A DNA stretch of 41,785 nucleotides. It comes from Candidatus Fimimonas merdipullorum (GTDB lineage: Bacteria > Bacillota > Clostridia > Christensenellales > CAG-314). Of the stretch, positions 8,660-16,806 are shown in pieces (within the stretch, counting starts at the first letter, position 1; each line of letters opens with the position of its first letter). A program made the translations under genes and the position numbers. Location of the stretch: NCBI GenBank assembly GCA_018713905.1, contig DVOC01000025.1, positions 1-41,785 on the forward strand, in the 5' to 3' direction. Under the pieces are notes generated by a model that saw nothing but the letters and a program-made list of their open reading frames with translations, made no database searches and was not told the DNA's origin.

Positions 8660-11600
8660 TTACCAAAACGTTTCGTTGGCTACCATTTGCGTTGCTTCGC
8701 CGTAAGGTGCGTCTTGCGCAAGTTGAAGGTTGACCGTCGCTGTCATCATGTCGGAAAGCAGCTTCATGTCGCCCTCCAAAGAAGTTATGAGGTATTTGTC
8801 CTGCTGTTGGCTGTGGCTCACGGTGACGTTGAGCATTCCGAGGTTGGCGTCAATGGGCGCAAGGTTCAGTTCCAGCATAAACTTGCCCTCTTGGTAACGG
8901 TAGTCCTTCAACACCTCCTCTATAGCGGCGGAAGAGGATTCCCCCTCCTTTGTGATCAGGTCGTTTATCCAGCCGCTGAAATTCACCATCTGCAAAACGT
9001 ACTGCTCCGGCTGTTGTGCAAACTGCTGCGCCGTCACCTTTTCGTAATAGTCCTTTTGCTTCATCTCTATGCCGAACAGTCCCTTTTTGACGTAGGAATT
9101 GCGTACTATGGTTATTTCCTGCGTCTGACCGTTGAAAAACAGATAGCTGTCGCCGCCGTAGTCGTTAAACGCCACGTTGACAAGGCTCAGCAGGCTTTGC
9201 TTGGGACGGGAAAGCTTTACGGTAAACGTCGTCACGTCCTCTTGCCCTTGCCGCCGCAAAATGTCCACCCGCGCCGAAAGCGTCATGTTAACCTTTTCCT
9301 TTATTATGCCTATGAGGGACAGATCCGCCTGCACGCTGCCGTCTATGGAAAATACGTCCTGCTGCGCCGTGTCCGCCACCGTTTTTAATAGCTGTTCGGC
9401 GCTGTCAAAGTTGATGTGGGCGTCCGCCTCGCCGTTTTTATCAAAGTAGGCTTGGATATTTTCAAACACGGGATACTCGCCTTCCTGAGCCTGCTCCGCC
9501 CGAACGGTCACGTCGTTCAGCCGCACGTTTATCGTGGCGGTGTGGGGGTTGTTTTCGCCGTAGGAGGCTTCCAGACAGTTGAGTATCAGCGTTTTGTCCG
9601 TGCCGCTTGCCGTCAACCGAATACTGCCAAGCTGGCTCAGCAGTACGCCGCCGTTTATCGTCAGGCTGAATTTGCCGTCGGCGTAACTTACCCTTTGCAG
9701 CACGGTGGAGTAGTCGGGCGAGCTTTCTCCCGCCGAGGTTATTGCCGAAAGCAGCTGTCCTATCTGCGGGATTATCTGCAAAAGTCTGTCCGTCTGCTGT
9801 GCGCAGTTGACTATGCTTTGCCACAGCACGGTGGCTCTTAGCGCGTCGTTGTAGGTGACGTACAGTCTGCCGTCGGCAAACACCGCCTCTAACGACGTTT
9901 CTTGCAGCGTCACGCCGTCCTTTATTTTGCGTAAAGCCAGTTGGGCATGCAGCGCAAAATCCTGCTTGTTTGCGGCGTTGTAGTAAAACTTCACGCAGGA
10001 GCCTTGCAAAATGGAGTACGTCACCGTGCCCGTGCCGTCCGTGGGCGTAACGTCCACAAAGCTTTCGCCAACGTCGAACGTCCACGAGTTGGTGTGTATC
10101 AGCGCGTCGATAGGCTGCAAAAAGTCGGCAATCACTTGGTCTATGGCAACGTAGTCGCCGTCAAAGCTGTCGAAGGTGGCGTTCTGACAGGGACGGGCGG
10201 TAAAGCGCATTTCGGCAAAACACACCGTTATGCTCACCTCTTCACCCAACAAAACCTCTATCTGCGCCTCCTTGACGGCAGCGGTAATTTTCAACGCGCC
10301 GTTCTGTTCCGAAAGGGAAAAATCTATCGGGTTTGTTTGCGCCGTCAGCGCCTTTGCCGTTACGCCGGCAAATTCCTTGACTATTTCATCAATTTTTTCC
10401 ACAAGCCGTTTTATCGCCGCCACGTCGGCGCTGACGGCTATGTCGTCACCCTTTTTGACGTACAGGGTGCTGTCGGTGTAGCAGGCGTTAAGCTGCCCCA
10501 GACGGAACAGGTATTTGTCGTTCAGCATATCGACGTCGGCATACAGCGTGTTGTTTTGGTCTATACATATTTCCAACTGCGTGTTCCATTGTCTTTGAGG
10601 CAGCAGCGGTGCGCTTGTTTCCGTCAGTTTCGCCTGCAACGAAAAGTCCTCGTTGCGGCAAAGCACCGTCGCGTCTGCCCCCAGCATCACCTCAAAGGGC
10701 AAAACGCCCGACGGAATAGTAATGCTGTCCTCCGTTATGCGCGCGCTCATCAGTATTTCCGCTATGCGCTGCGGCGACAGGTCTGCCTGCGCAAGCGTTT
10801 GCGAAAGTAGCGAAGACAGGTCGGGCAGGTTCAGCCCCGTTTGCGACAGGTCAACGGCCAGCGGCATACCGCTTATTTCCGCATACAGCCTGTTGTCTTC
10901 CAGCCAAAGGGAGGCGGGAGCCGTCGTCTGCCCTATGCCTATGCGGGCGTCGGCAAACAGCGGTGCGTTTGGCGCAAACACCGCGTTGCCAAAGGCGCGG
11001 TAAACGCCGTAGGTCAGGTCGAACTGCGCATTCACCGCCCCTTGCGCCAGCTGCGCAAGCTTGGGCAAAAGCTTTTTCGTAAGTGCGGCAACGTCGGCGT
11101 ATTCTCCTTCTGCAAGCTGCCGTGCAGCAAACTGCTCGGAGGGAGTCAGCGTTATCTGTTCTCCGCCCAAAAGGGCGCGGATACTCGGAATATATTTTCC
11201 GTCCCGCTCCGTCAGCACAAGGGATATTTCCCCCTGCGGCAAAGTTACCGTAAGGCTGTTTGGGGTAGTCGTGACGTTGTTTTGCAGCAAAAGCAGCAAG
11301 CTTTCGACGTCAAATTCAAAGCTTATGGACTTGCCCAGCAGTTGCAACGCCTCGCTTACCATATCGGGCAGGTCTTGTGTGTCTATTTTCAGATTGCTCT
11401 GCGGCAAATTCAGATATATCGTGCCTTCTTTCAGCACGGCAAGCATATCTTCCGTCTGCATGACGGCGCTCTGCGCTTTCAAATCTGCCGCCACGTCCGC
11501 AGTCATGCCCAATGCCTGCAACTTGGCATAAATTTTGCCGTCGACAACGTCTATGCCGTCAATTTCGGGATAGTTCTCCGTTTCCGGCACCTGCCACGGC

Positions 11601-12916
11601 TGCGAGGGGGTTATCGTCAGGCGGAAGTTTTCCGCCGTAATTTCCCCGCCGCAAAATTCGTAAGTCTGCTTTTTTATGCACGTTATTGTTATCTCCGCGT
11701 TCAACTCGGGTGTGCTGATCGGAATGGCGACGGTGCAGGTGTCGCCGTCGAAATGCGCCTGCAAGTCTATCTCTTTGCCGTCAAGCGCTCCAAGTAAATC
11801 CGCCGCTATGCTGCCGAGGCTTGCCTTAAACTGTCGGTATGCTACGTAAACTCCGCCGTCGACGTAACTTAATATGGCGTCACCCGCCTTGACGTGCGCC
11901 TCCGCAGTCATATTGGCAACGTCCATCTTTATTGCCGCCTGCGCCGAAACGCTTTTGCCGTCAATTGTGGCGGCTACGTCGGCGTAAAGCATACTTTGGG
12001 CGTACTTGCCGAAGCTTTGCATAAGCACTTCCGTAGCCGTGGGCTGTCTGTCCTGCTCCGTTTCTTCCGCCTGCATAAATTGCATAAAAAACTGCTGCTC
12101 GGGCAGTTCGCCGTCGTAGCCTATGTCGTAAAAGGTTTCCGTCAGGTTTTCCTTGCAGTTTATGCCGCCCAGCATGGGCACCTTGTATTCGCAGTCGGTG
12201 GAGAGCGTCTGAACGATAAAGTTCTTGTCCATTTCCACCGTAAGCTCCGCCTTCAAAAAGGTGGCAAAGCCGTCCATGCCGGAGTTGTTCCTCATTTCAT
12301 ACAGCACGTTGCAGGTGGCTGTTTGGCAGTCCAACACGTAGCGGAAGGTGTAGTATTCCCCCTGTTGGGAAACAAGCTCCGCTTCCGTTATCGTTTGGTC
12401 GTTCAAAACGTAGCCGCTCAGTCCGTCGTTGCGGTAGCCTATTTTCTCCGCCCACGCCTGCGCAGAGTGTTTTACGGCGGTGTTTTGCCACGTGACCTCG
12501 CTTGTGGACGTCACCTTCTGCGCACTGCGCGAAAGGTAGTTTTCTCCCCACACAAAAAGCTGTTCGCCGAATTTCACCAGCGCGCTGTGGCTGGTGGACT
12601 GTTTGAACACGTTGCCCTTGGACACGGTGCGCAACGCGCTTACGCTTTGCGTTATGCCCAGCGAAGTGGCGCTGCCCTCGGTAGAGCTTCTGAACCCGCC
12701 CGCGCGGGAAAGTTCGCCCGCCGCCACGTACAGACTTTCCCTGGCGGAAATGTCTGCAGGCGTGGCGTTGTCGGGCTTTGCCAAAAGCGTGCTTTGGCCG
12801 CCGTCTGCCGGAGGGGTAGAAGGAGGGGTATTTGATTTCCCGCAGCCGAACAGCAAAAATGCGCCTGTGGTAACAAGTATAACGGCAACAATGCCGCAGA
12901 GTATTTTTACTTTCAT
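8660..12916 (-). CDS. Giant predicted lipoprotein (1418 aa), unknown function, apparent tandem beta-rich domain repeats
   Basis: Signal peptide MKVKILCGIVAVILVTTGAFLLFGCGKSN with lipobox LFGC; long uninterrupted ORF; recurrent pattern 'xxLY(A/V)xxx...L..Ll..L..' followed by beta-strand-like segments. Confidence 0.9.
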   Translation of the reverse strand: MKVKILCGIVAVILVTTGAFLLFGCGKSNTPPSTPPADGGQSTLLAKPDNATPADISARESLYVAAGELSRAGGFRSSTEGSATSLGITQSVSALRTVSKGNVFKQSTSHSALVKFGEQLFVWGENYLSRSAQKVTSTSEVTWQNTAVKHSAQAWAEKIGYRNDGLSGYVLNDQTITEAELVSQQGEYYTFRYVLDCQTATCNVLYEMRNNSGMDGFATFLKAELTVEMDKNFIVQTLSTDCEYKVPMLGGINCKENLTETFYDIGYDGELPEQQFFMQFMQAEETEQDRQPTATEVLMQSFGKYAQSMLYADVAATIDGKSVSAQAAIKMDVANMTAEAHVKAGDAILSYVDGGVYVAYRQFKASLGSIAADLLGALDGKEIDLQAHFDGDTCTVAIPISTPELNAEITITCIKKQTYEFCGGEITAENFRLTITPSQPWQVPETENYPEIDGIDVVDGKIYAKLQALGMTADVAADLKAQSAVMQTEDMLAVLKEGTIYLNLPQSNLKIDTQDLPDMVSEALQLLGKSISFEFDVESLLLLLQNNVTTTPNSLTVTLPQGEISLVLTERDGKYIPSIRALLGGEQITLTPSEQFAARQLAEGEYADVAALTKKLLPKLAQLAQGAVNAQFDLTYGVYRAFGNAVFAPNAPLFADARIGIGQTTAPASLWLEDNRLYAEISGMPLAVDLSQTGLNLPDLSSLLSQTLAQADLSPQRIAEILMSARITEDSITIPSGVLPFEVMLGADATVLCRNEDFSLQAKLTETSAPLLPQRQWNTQLEICIDQNNTLYADVDMLNDKYLFRLGQLNACYTDSTLYVKKGDDIAVSADVAAIKRLVEKIDEIVKEFAGVTAKALTAQTNPIDFSLSEQNGALKITAAVKEAQIEVLLGEEVSITVCFAEMRFTARPCQNATFDSFDGDYVAIDQVIADFLQPIDALIHTNSWTFDVGESFVDVTPTDGTGTVTYSILQGSCVKFYYNAANKQDFALHAQLALRKIKDGVTLQETSLEAVFADGRLYVTYNDALRATVLWQSIVNCAQQTDRLLQIIPQIGQLLSAITSAGESSPDYSTVLQRVSYADGKFSLTINGGVLLSQLGSIRLTASGTDKTLILNCLEASYGENNPHTATINVRLNDVTVRAEQAQEGEYPVFENIQAYFDKNGEADAHINFDSAEQLLKTVADTAQQDVFSIDGSVQADLSLIGIIKEKVNMTLSARVDILRRQGQEDVTTFTVKLSRPKQSLLSLVNVAFNDYGGDSYLFFNGQTQEITIVRNSYVKKGLFGIEMKQKDYYEKVTAQQFAQQPEQYVLQMVNFSGWINDLITKEGESSSAAIEEVLKDYRYQEGKFMLELNLAPIDANLGMLNVTVSHSQQQDKYLITSLEGDMKLLSDMMTATVNLQLAQDAPYGEATQMVANETFW

Positions 12917-13128
12917 AATTCCTCTCTGTGACTTTCGTCGTCTGCAATTATATGTGATAAAGGTAAATTAAAAGTAAACTTACAATACTAAATTAAAGCC
13001 GGTATCCGCAAACTCACGTATTTTCGCCCCGATAAATCAAAGTGAACCTAAAAAAACATAAAAGAACTTTTATCCAGGCCGCAATTATTGTCCGACAAAT
13101 CTCGCCTGCGGCTCCGACACGCCCTTTG

Positions 13129-13290
13129 TGCCGTAAACTTACAAATATAATACGGTGTAAAGCAACCGGACAAAATACGGTGTAAAATAACCGGACAAAG
13201 TGCAGAGTAAACTTACAAACTGCGGTGTAAAACGACCGGACAAAATACGGTGTAAAACAGCTAAACAAAGTGCGGTCATATTTGTCCGTC
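13129..13290. repeat. Iteron-like imperfect tandem repeat array (25-bp units T(A/G)CGGTGTAAAA..ACCGGACAAA interleaved with ~20-bp GTAAACTTACAAA units)
   Basis: cggtgtaaa at 13153, 13178, 13223, 13248; ccggacaaa at 13166, 13191, 13236 (degenerate fourth near 13261); gtaaacttacaa at 12974, ~13133, ~13207; inverted tttgtccg near 13281. Confidence 0.85.
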
Positions 13291-13496
13291 AAGCGCTTCA
13301 GACGTAGTTCCGCCGACGTGACGTAAATACAAACTGCGACCGTCGGCAAAAGGGCAGTCGTCGATATTGTCTGTCGCGCATATTTCATCAACCGTCATTT
13401 TACTCTTTTTTACGCCCCTAAACGCCACCGCAACATTTGTCGAAGGGGTTTGCGGGGCGTGTTTGCGGTGATAAAATTGTGCGCAAGGAGGGCGTG

Positions 13497-14252
13497 ATGT
13501 CAAGGCGTATAGTGGTGACGGGCGGAAAGGGCGGCAGTGGCAAAACTACCGTATGCGCCAACTTGGGGCGCGCGCTGGCTCGCAGAGGGCTGCGGGTGCT
13601 GTTGGTGGACTTGGACATAGGTCTTAACAATCTCGACGTGGTCATGCAGGTGGAAAACAAGGTGGTGTACGACTTCGTGGACGTGTGCGAGGGCAGGTGC
13701 CGCGCTTCGCAGGCGCTGATAAGGGATGAGGACGAGCCTACGCTGTTTATTATGCCCAGCTGTCACACGGCAAAGCGGCAGATAACGGTGGACGTGGCAA
13801 ACAGGGTGGTGGACAAGCTTGCCGACAACTTCGACTTTGTGCTGATAGACTGTCCCGCAGGCATAGACAGCAGTTTTCGCCGCGCCGTAAGCTGCGCTGA
13901 CGAGGCTGTAGTGGTGGTAACTCCCCACCTGTCCGGCATACGCGACGCAGACAAAACCATTTCGCAGCTAAAAGACATGGCTGTGTACGTGGTGGTAAAC
14001 AGGGTGCGTGGCGACTTGGTGGCTTCGGGGGAAATGCTCAGCGTGTTCGAGGTGTTCAGCATACTCTCCGCCCGCCCCTTGGGGGACGTGCCGGAAAACG
14101 ACGACATCAACTGCGGCGGCAGAGGGTGCAAAAAGCCCTTCGACATACTTGCCGACAACCTGATAGGCGGCGGCGCAACGATATACGATTGCGTTTCCCG
14201 CTACAAGGGCTTTTGGGGAAAAATAAAAAGCAGACTTAAACGCAACGTCTGA
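13497..14252 (+). CDS. minD: Septum site-determining ATPase MinD
   Basis: Deviant Walker A VTGGKGGSGKTT; DLDIGLNNLDVVM; DCPAGIDSSFRRAV; C-terminal amphipathic tail YKGFWGKIKSRLKRNV. Start chosen at ATG 13497 behind aaggaggg rather than the ORF start 13437. Confidence 0.93.
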   Translation: MSRRIVVTGGKGGSGKTTVCANLGRALARRGLRVLLVDLDIGLNNLDVVMQVENKVVYDFVDVCEGRCRASQALIRDEDEPTLFIMPSCHTAKRQITVDVANRVVDKLADNFDFVLIDCPAGIDSSFRRAVSCADEAVVVVTPHLSGIRDADKTISQLKDMAVYVVVNRVRGDLVASGEMLSVFEVFSILSARPLGDVPENDDINCGGRGCKKPFDILADNLIGGGATIYDCVSRYKGFWGKIKSRLKRNV

Positions 14253-14263
14253 AAGGAGAATCA

Positions 14264-14500
14264 ATGAAAAACTGTTTATGCGACGGTCACAGCCAAAACT
14301 TTTGCAGGGCTAAAAACATGGTGCTTGGCGACAGCACGTCGTTAGACTGCGACGCCTTTTGCCGCGACGTAAAAGCCTTTTTGTCCCGCTACTTCGTGTT
14401 TTCGGGAGCGTCGGTAGAGGTGGTCAGGGGCAGCAGGTGCAAGCTGGTGATATGCGTCAACGTCACGGACGTAAGCAAAAGCCGCCGTCTGCCGTCATAA
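14264..14500 (+). CDS. Small Cys-rich protein, putative highly divergent MinE
   Basis: Directly downstream of minD; RAKNMVLGDSTSLDCDAFCRDVKAFLSRYFVFSGASVEVVRGSRCKLVICVNV follows the MinE layout (AKxRLxxVLxxDR...hxxIxxhhxxYhxh...VxVxxxxxxxxLxhxV). Confidence 0.55.
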   Translation: MKNCLCDGHSQNFCRAKNMVLGDSTSLDCDAFCRDVKAFLSRYFVFSGASVEVVRGSRCKLVICVNVTDVSKSRRLPS

Positions 14501-14544
14501 CGGCAGCGCGGCAAGCATATTTTATTCCGAACAGGAGGTGTAAG

Positions 14545-15135
14545 ATGAACTACGAAGGTATTCAGACGGCGGTGTGCGACGCGCAGGAAAGCGATTGGCT
14601 GGACGTTTCCTACTCCAAGCGTAAGTACGTCAAGCCGCAGCGGGCGGCAAAGGCGCTGCGGCTAAAAGGCAAGGTGTGGTACGTCGTGGCGGCGGTGGTG
14701 TGCGTTGCCGTCATGGCGTCGCTGCTGTTTTTGGACGGCGACTTCAAAAAGGAGGTGTTCGACGCGGTAAAAAGTGCGTCGGCAACGGTGTTCGGTGGTC
14801 AGCGCGAGCAAAACTATTTCGACGTGCCGGCAAACGTCACGCTGGAAAACGTTCAGGACGGCGTCATGACTTTCGGCGGCGGCAGGGCTGCGCTGTGCTT
14901 TTCCGCAGGGGAAGTAAGCGACGTTTCCGAAACGTCCGTCACGGTAAAAATGCAGAACGGCATTGCCGTCGTGTACCAAAATCTTACGGACGTATTGGTA
15001 AATTTGGGCGACGAGGTGCAGGTAAACTCTCTTTTGGGCAAGTATAAGGACAGCTTTTCCGCCTGCATATTGCAGGACGGCGAAGTGGTCACCGACGTGG
15101 TGGGCAGTCAGGGCAGGCTGGACTGGACAGTGTGA
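14545..15135 (+). CDS. spoIVFA: SpoIVFA-like membrane protein with degenerate LytM/M23 domain
   Basis: One TM (VWYVVAAVVCVAVMASLLF) then a LytM-like fold (VVYQNLTDVLVNLGDEVQVNSLLGKYKDSFSACILQDGEVVTDVV) lacking catalytic HxH; immediately precedes an M50 protease; SD aggaggtg before ATG 14545. Confidence 0.7.
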   Translation: MNYEGIQTAVCDAQESDWLDVSYSKRKYVKPQRAAKALRLKGKVWYVVAAVVCVAVMASLLFLDGDFKKEVFDAVKSASATVFGGQREQNYFDVPANVTLENVQDGVMTFGGGRAALCFSAGEVSDVSETSVTVKMQNGIAVVYQNLTDVLVNLGDEVQVNSLLGKYKDSFSACILQDGEVVTDVVGSQGRLDWTV

Positions 15136-16103
15136 AAATTCGAATAACCGCCGATTTCTGGTTGTTTATAGCGGCGGCGCTGGTGCTTAAAAAAGGCTAC
15201 CTCGCCGCCCTTTATACTGTGGCGGTGGTGCTGCACGAGTGCGCCCACTATTTCGTTGCCCGCAGGCTGTTTTATGCCTGCAAGGAGATACGTCTGGGCA
15301 TTTTCGGCGCCGTGCTCTACGGCGATTTTCGCGACGTATGCGGCACAGACAGAATAAAAATAGCCCTTGCGGGGCCTGCGTGCAACCTTTGTCTGTGCGC
15401 GTTGTGTCTGGCTGTGTGGTGGCTTTTGCCCGACAGCTACTACTTCACAAGGGATTTTTACTACTCCAATCTTACCATGGCGTGCGTCAACCTGCTGCCC
15501 TGCTATCCGCTGGACGGCGGCAGGGTGCTGTGCGGCGTAATAGAAAACAAACTTGGTTGCAAAGCCGTAAGGGTGACAAAGTTTCTCACCTTTGCGGTGT
15601 CGTCGGCAGCCTTTCTGATTTTCGTCATCTCCCTTTTCACCCCTCACAAGCTGTTCAACGTGGCGCTGTTTGCACTGGGAATCATGTTCGGAGCCGTGGC
15701 GGAAGGGGGCGACTGCTACGTAAAGACGGCGTTGCTGCACAGCGGTGCGGTATACAGGCGGGGTATGGAAAAAAAGACGTTGGTGTTTGACGGCGAAAGC
15801 CGCGTATGCGACGTGGCGCGGCGCATAAGGGGAAATTTTTTGTATTGTCTGGAGGTGGTGGACGCAGATATGCGCGTGCGCCGCCGTTACGACGTGGCAC
15901 AGCTGGAAAGCCTCGTGATAGACTGTCCCCGCGATATGACGCTTAACGACGCCGAACTATATCTTCGACAGCGGCAAAACCTCCTTGTCGCCGTTGAACC
16001 GCCTGTTGAACAGGCTGTAAAGGGCAAGGACAAACAACGCCGTCGCCCACACCAGCAGATACAGCGGAAAAAAGGAAAAGAACGCCATGACGGCGGTGAA
16101 TAA
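15132..16103 (+). CDS. spoIVFB: SpoIVFB-like M50 intramembrane (site-2) metalloprotease
   Basis: HExxH in VVLHECAHYFVARR; NLLPCYPLDGGRVL second motif; CBS-like C-terminus. The C-terminal ~49 codons overlap an opposing ORF. Confidence 0.88.
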   Translation: MKIRITADFWLFIAAALVLKKGYLAALYTVAVVLHECAHYFVARRLFYACKEIRLGIFGAVLYGDFRDVCGTDRIKIALAGPACNLCLCALCLAVWWLLPDSYYFTRDFYYSNLTMACVNLLPCYPLDGGRVLCGVIENKLGCKAVRVTKFLTFAVSSAAFLIFVISLFTPHKLFNVALFALGIMFGAVAEGGDCYVKTALLHSGAVYRRGMEKKTLVFDGESRVCDVARRIRGNFLYCLEVVDADMRVRRRYDVAQLESLVIDCPRDMTLNDAELYLRQRQNLLVAVEPPVEQAVKGKDKQRRRPHQQIQRKKGKERHDGGE

Positions 16104-16739
16104 CGCCGAGGATAAATACCAGCGGAAGCGCTTTCGGCAAAAGGCGTAGTTGGCGGCGACGGAAGCCTTTTTGCGTTTGACGGGGCGCATAAGGGGCAGC
16201 TTATCCGCTTGCGAAAACAGACTGTAAGTCTGCCGCGCGTCAAAAAAGCACACGTCAACGTGCTGTCTTATCTGCTCAAGCAGGGCGTTTTCGCAGTCAA
16301 GACCGAACACCCACATTTTGCCGCACTCTTCTGCGGCGGTTTTCACCGCCTCTTTGCGCAGGCTGTCGAAACAAATTTTTCTTTCAAACAGCAAGGATAC
16401 GAAAATTTTTTCCTCTCTCCGCACGACAAGGTTGTCCGCTTCCGCGCGCACGATATCACAGCGGAAAAATTTCAGCATTTCCGCAAATAATTCTGCGTTG
16501 TGCGCATTGAATTGCAAAAAGTCGGCAAAGGCGGCGATCTTTTCCTTCTCTGCCCTTTTCAGACGTTTTTTTCTTTCCGCGCGGGAAAACACCGCAAATA
16601 TCAGGTATCCGCCGCACAGCGTTATTACGGAGGCGGCGGCAAGCGCCGCAAGTGCGTTTTCCAGACAGTACGCCGCCCATGCGTAGGAAAGCAGAAACAG
16701 CATTACGGTGCAAAGAATATCGTTTATTATAACAGCCAT
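15957..16739 (-). CDS. Predicted integral membrane protein, unknown function
   Basis: MAVIINDILCTVMLFLLSYAWAAYCLENALAALAAASVITLCGGYLIFAVF..., cytosolic middle, C-terminal TM hairpin LFTAVMAFFSFFPLYLLVWATALFVLALYSLF. Start 16739 preferred over ORF start 17027, which overlaps nadD. Confidence 0.65.
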   Translation of the reverse strand: MAVIINDILCTVMLFLLSYAWAAYCLENALAALAAASVITLCGGYLIFAVFSRAERKKRLKRAEKEKIAAFADFLQFNAHNAELFAEMLKFFRCDIVRAEADNLVVRREEKIFVSLLFERKICFDSLRKEAVKTAAEECGKMWVFGLDCENALLEQIRQHVDVCFFDARQTYSLFSQADKLPLMRPVKRKKASVAANYAFCRKRFRWYLSSALFTAVMAFFSFFPLYLLVWATALFVLALYSLFNRRFNGDKEVLPLSKI

Positions 16740-16771
16740 AGCAATATTCTTGCCGTAAAAGGCGTTTTTAA

Positions 16772-16800
16772 TTGAATTTTTTTTGCAAATAATGTAAAAT
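16772..16800 (+). promoter_or_regulatory. Putative promoter for nadD-yqeK
   Basis: TTGAAT - 17 bp - TAAAAT. Confidence 0.55.
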
Positions 16801-16806
16801 AAAAGT

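Noticed and set aside
13014-13391. 125-aa minus-strand ORF over the repeat array, with a repetitive FYT..F...FVR-type pattern
   Set aside because: The repetition simply mirrors the DNA repeats; the 70-bp period changes frame between units, there is no convincing RBS, and it lies in a divergent promoter region.
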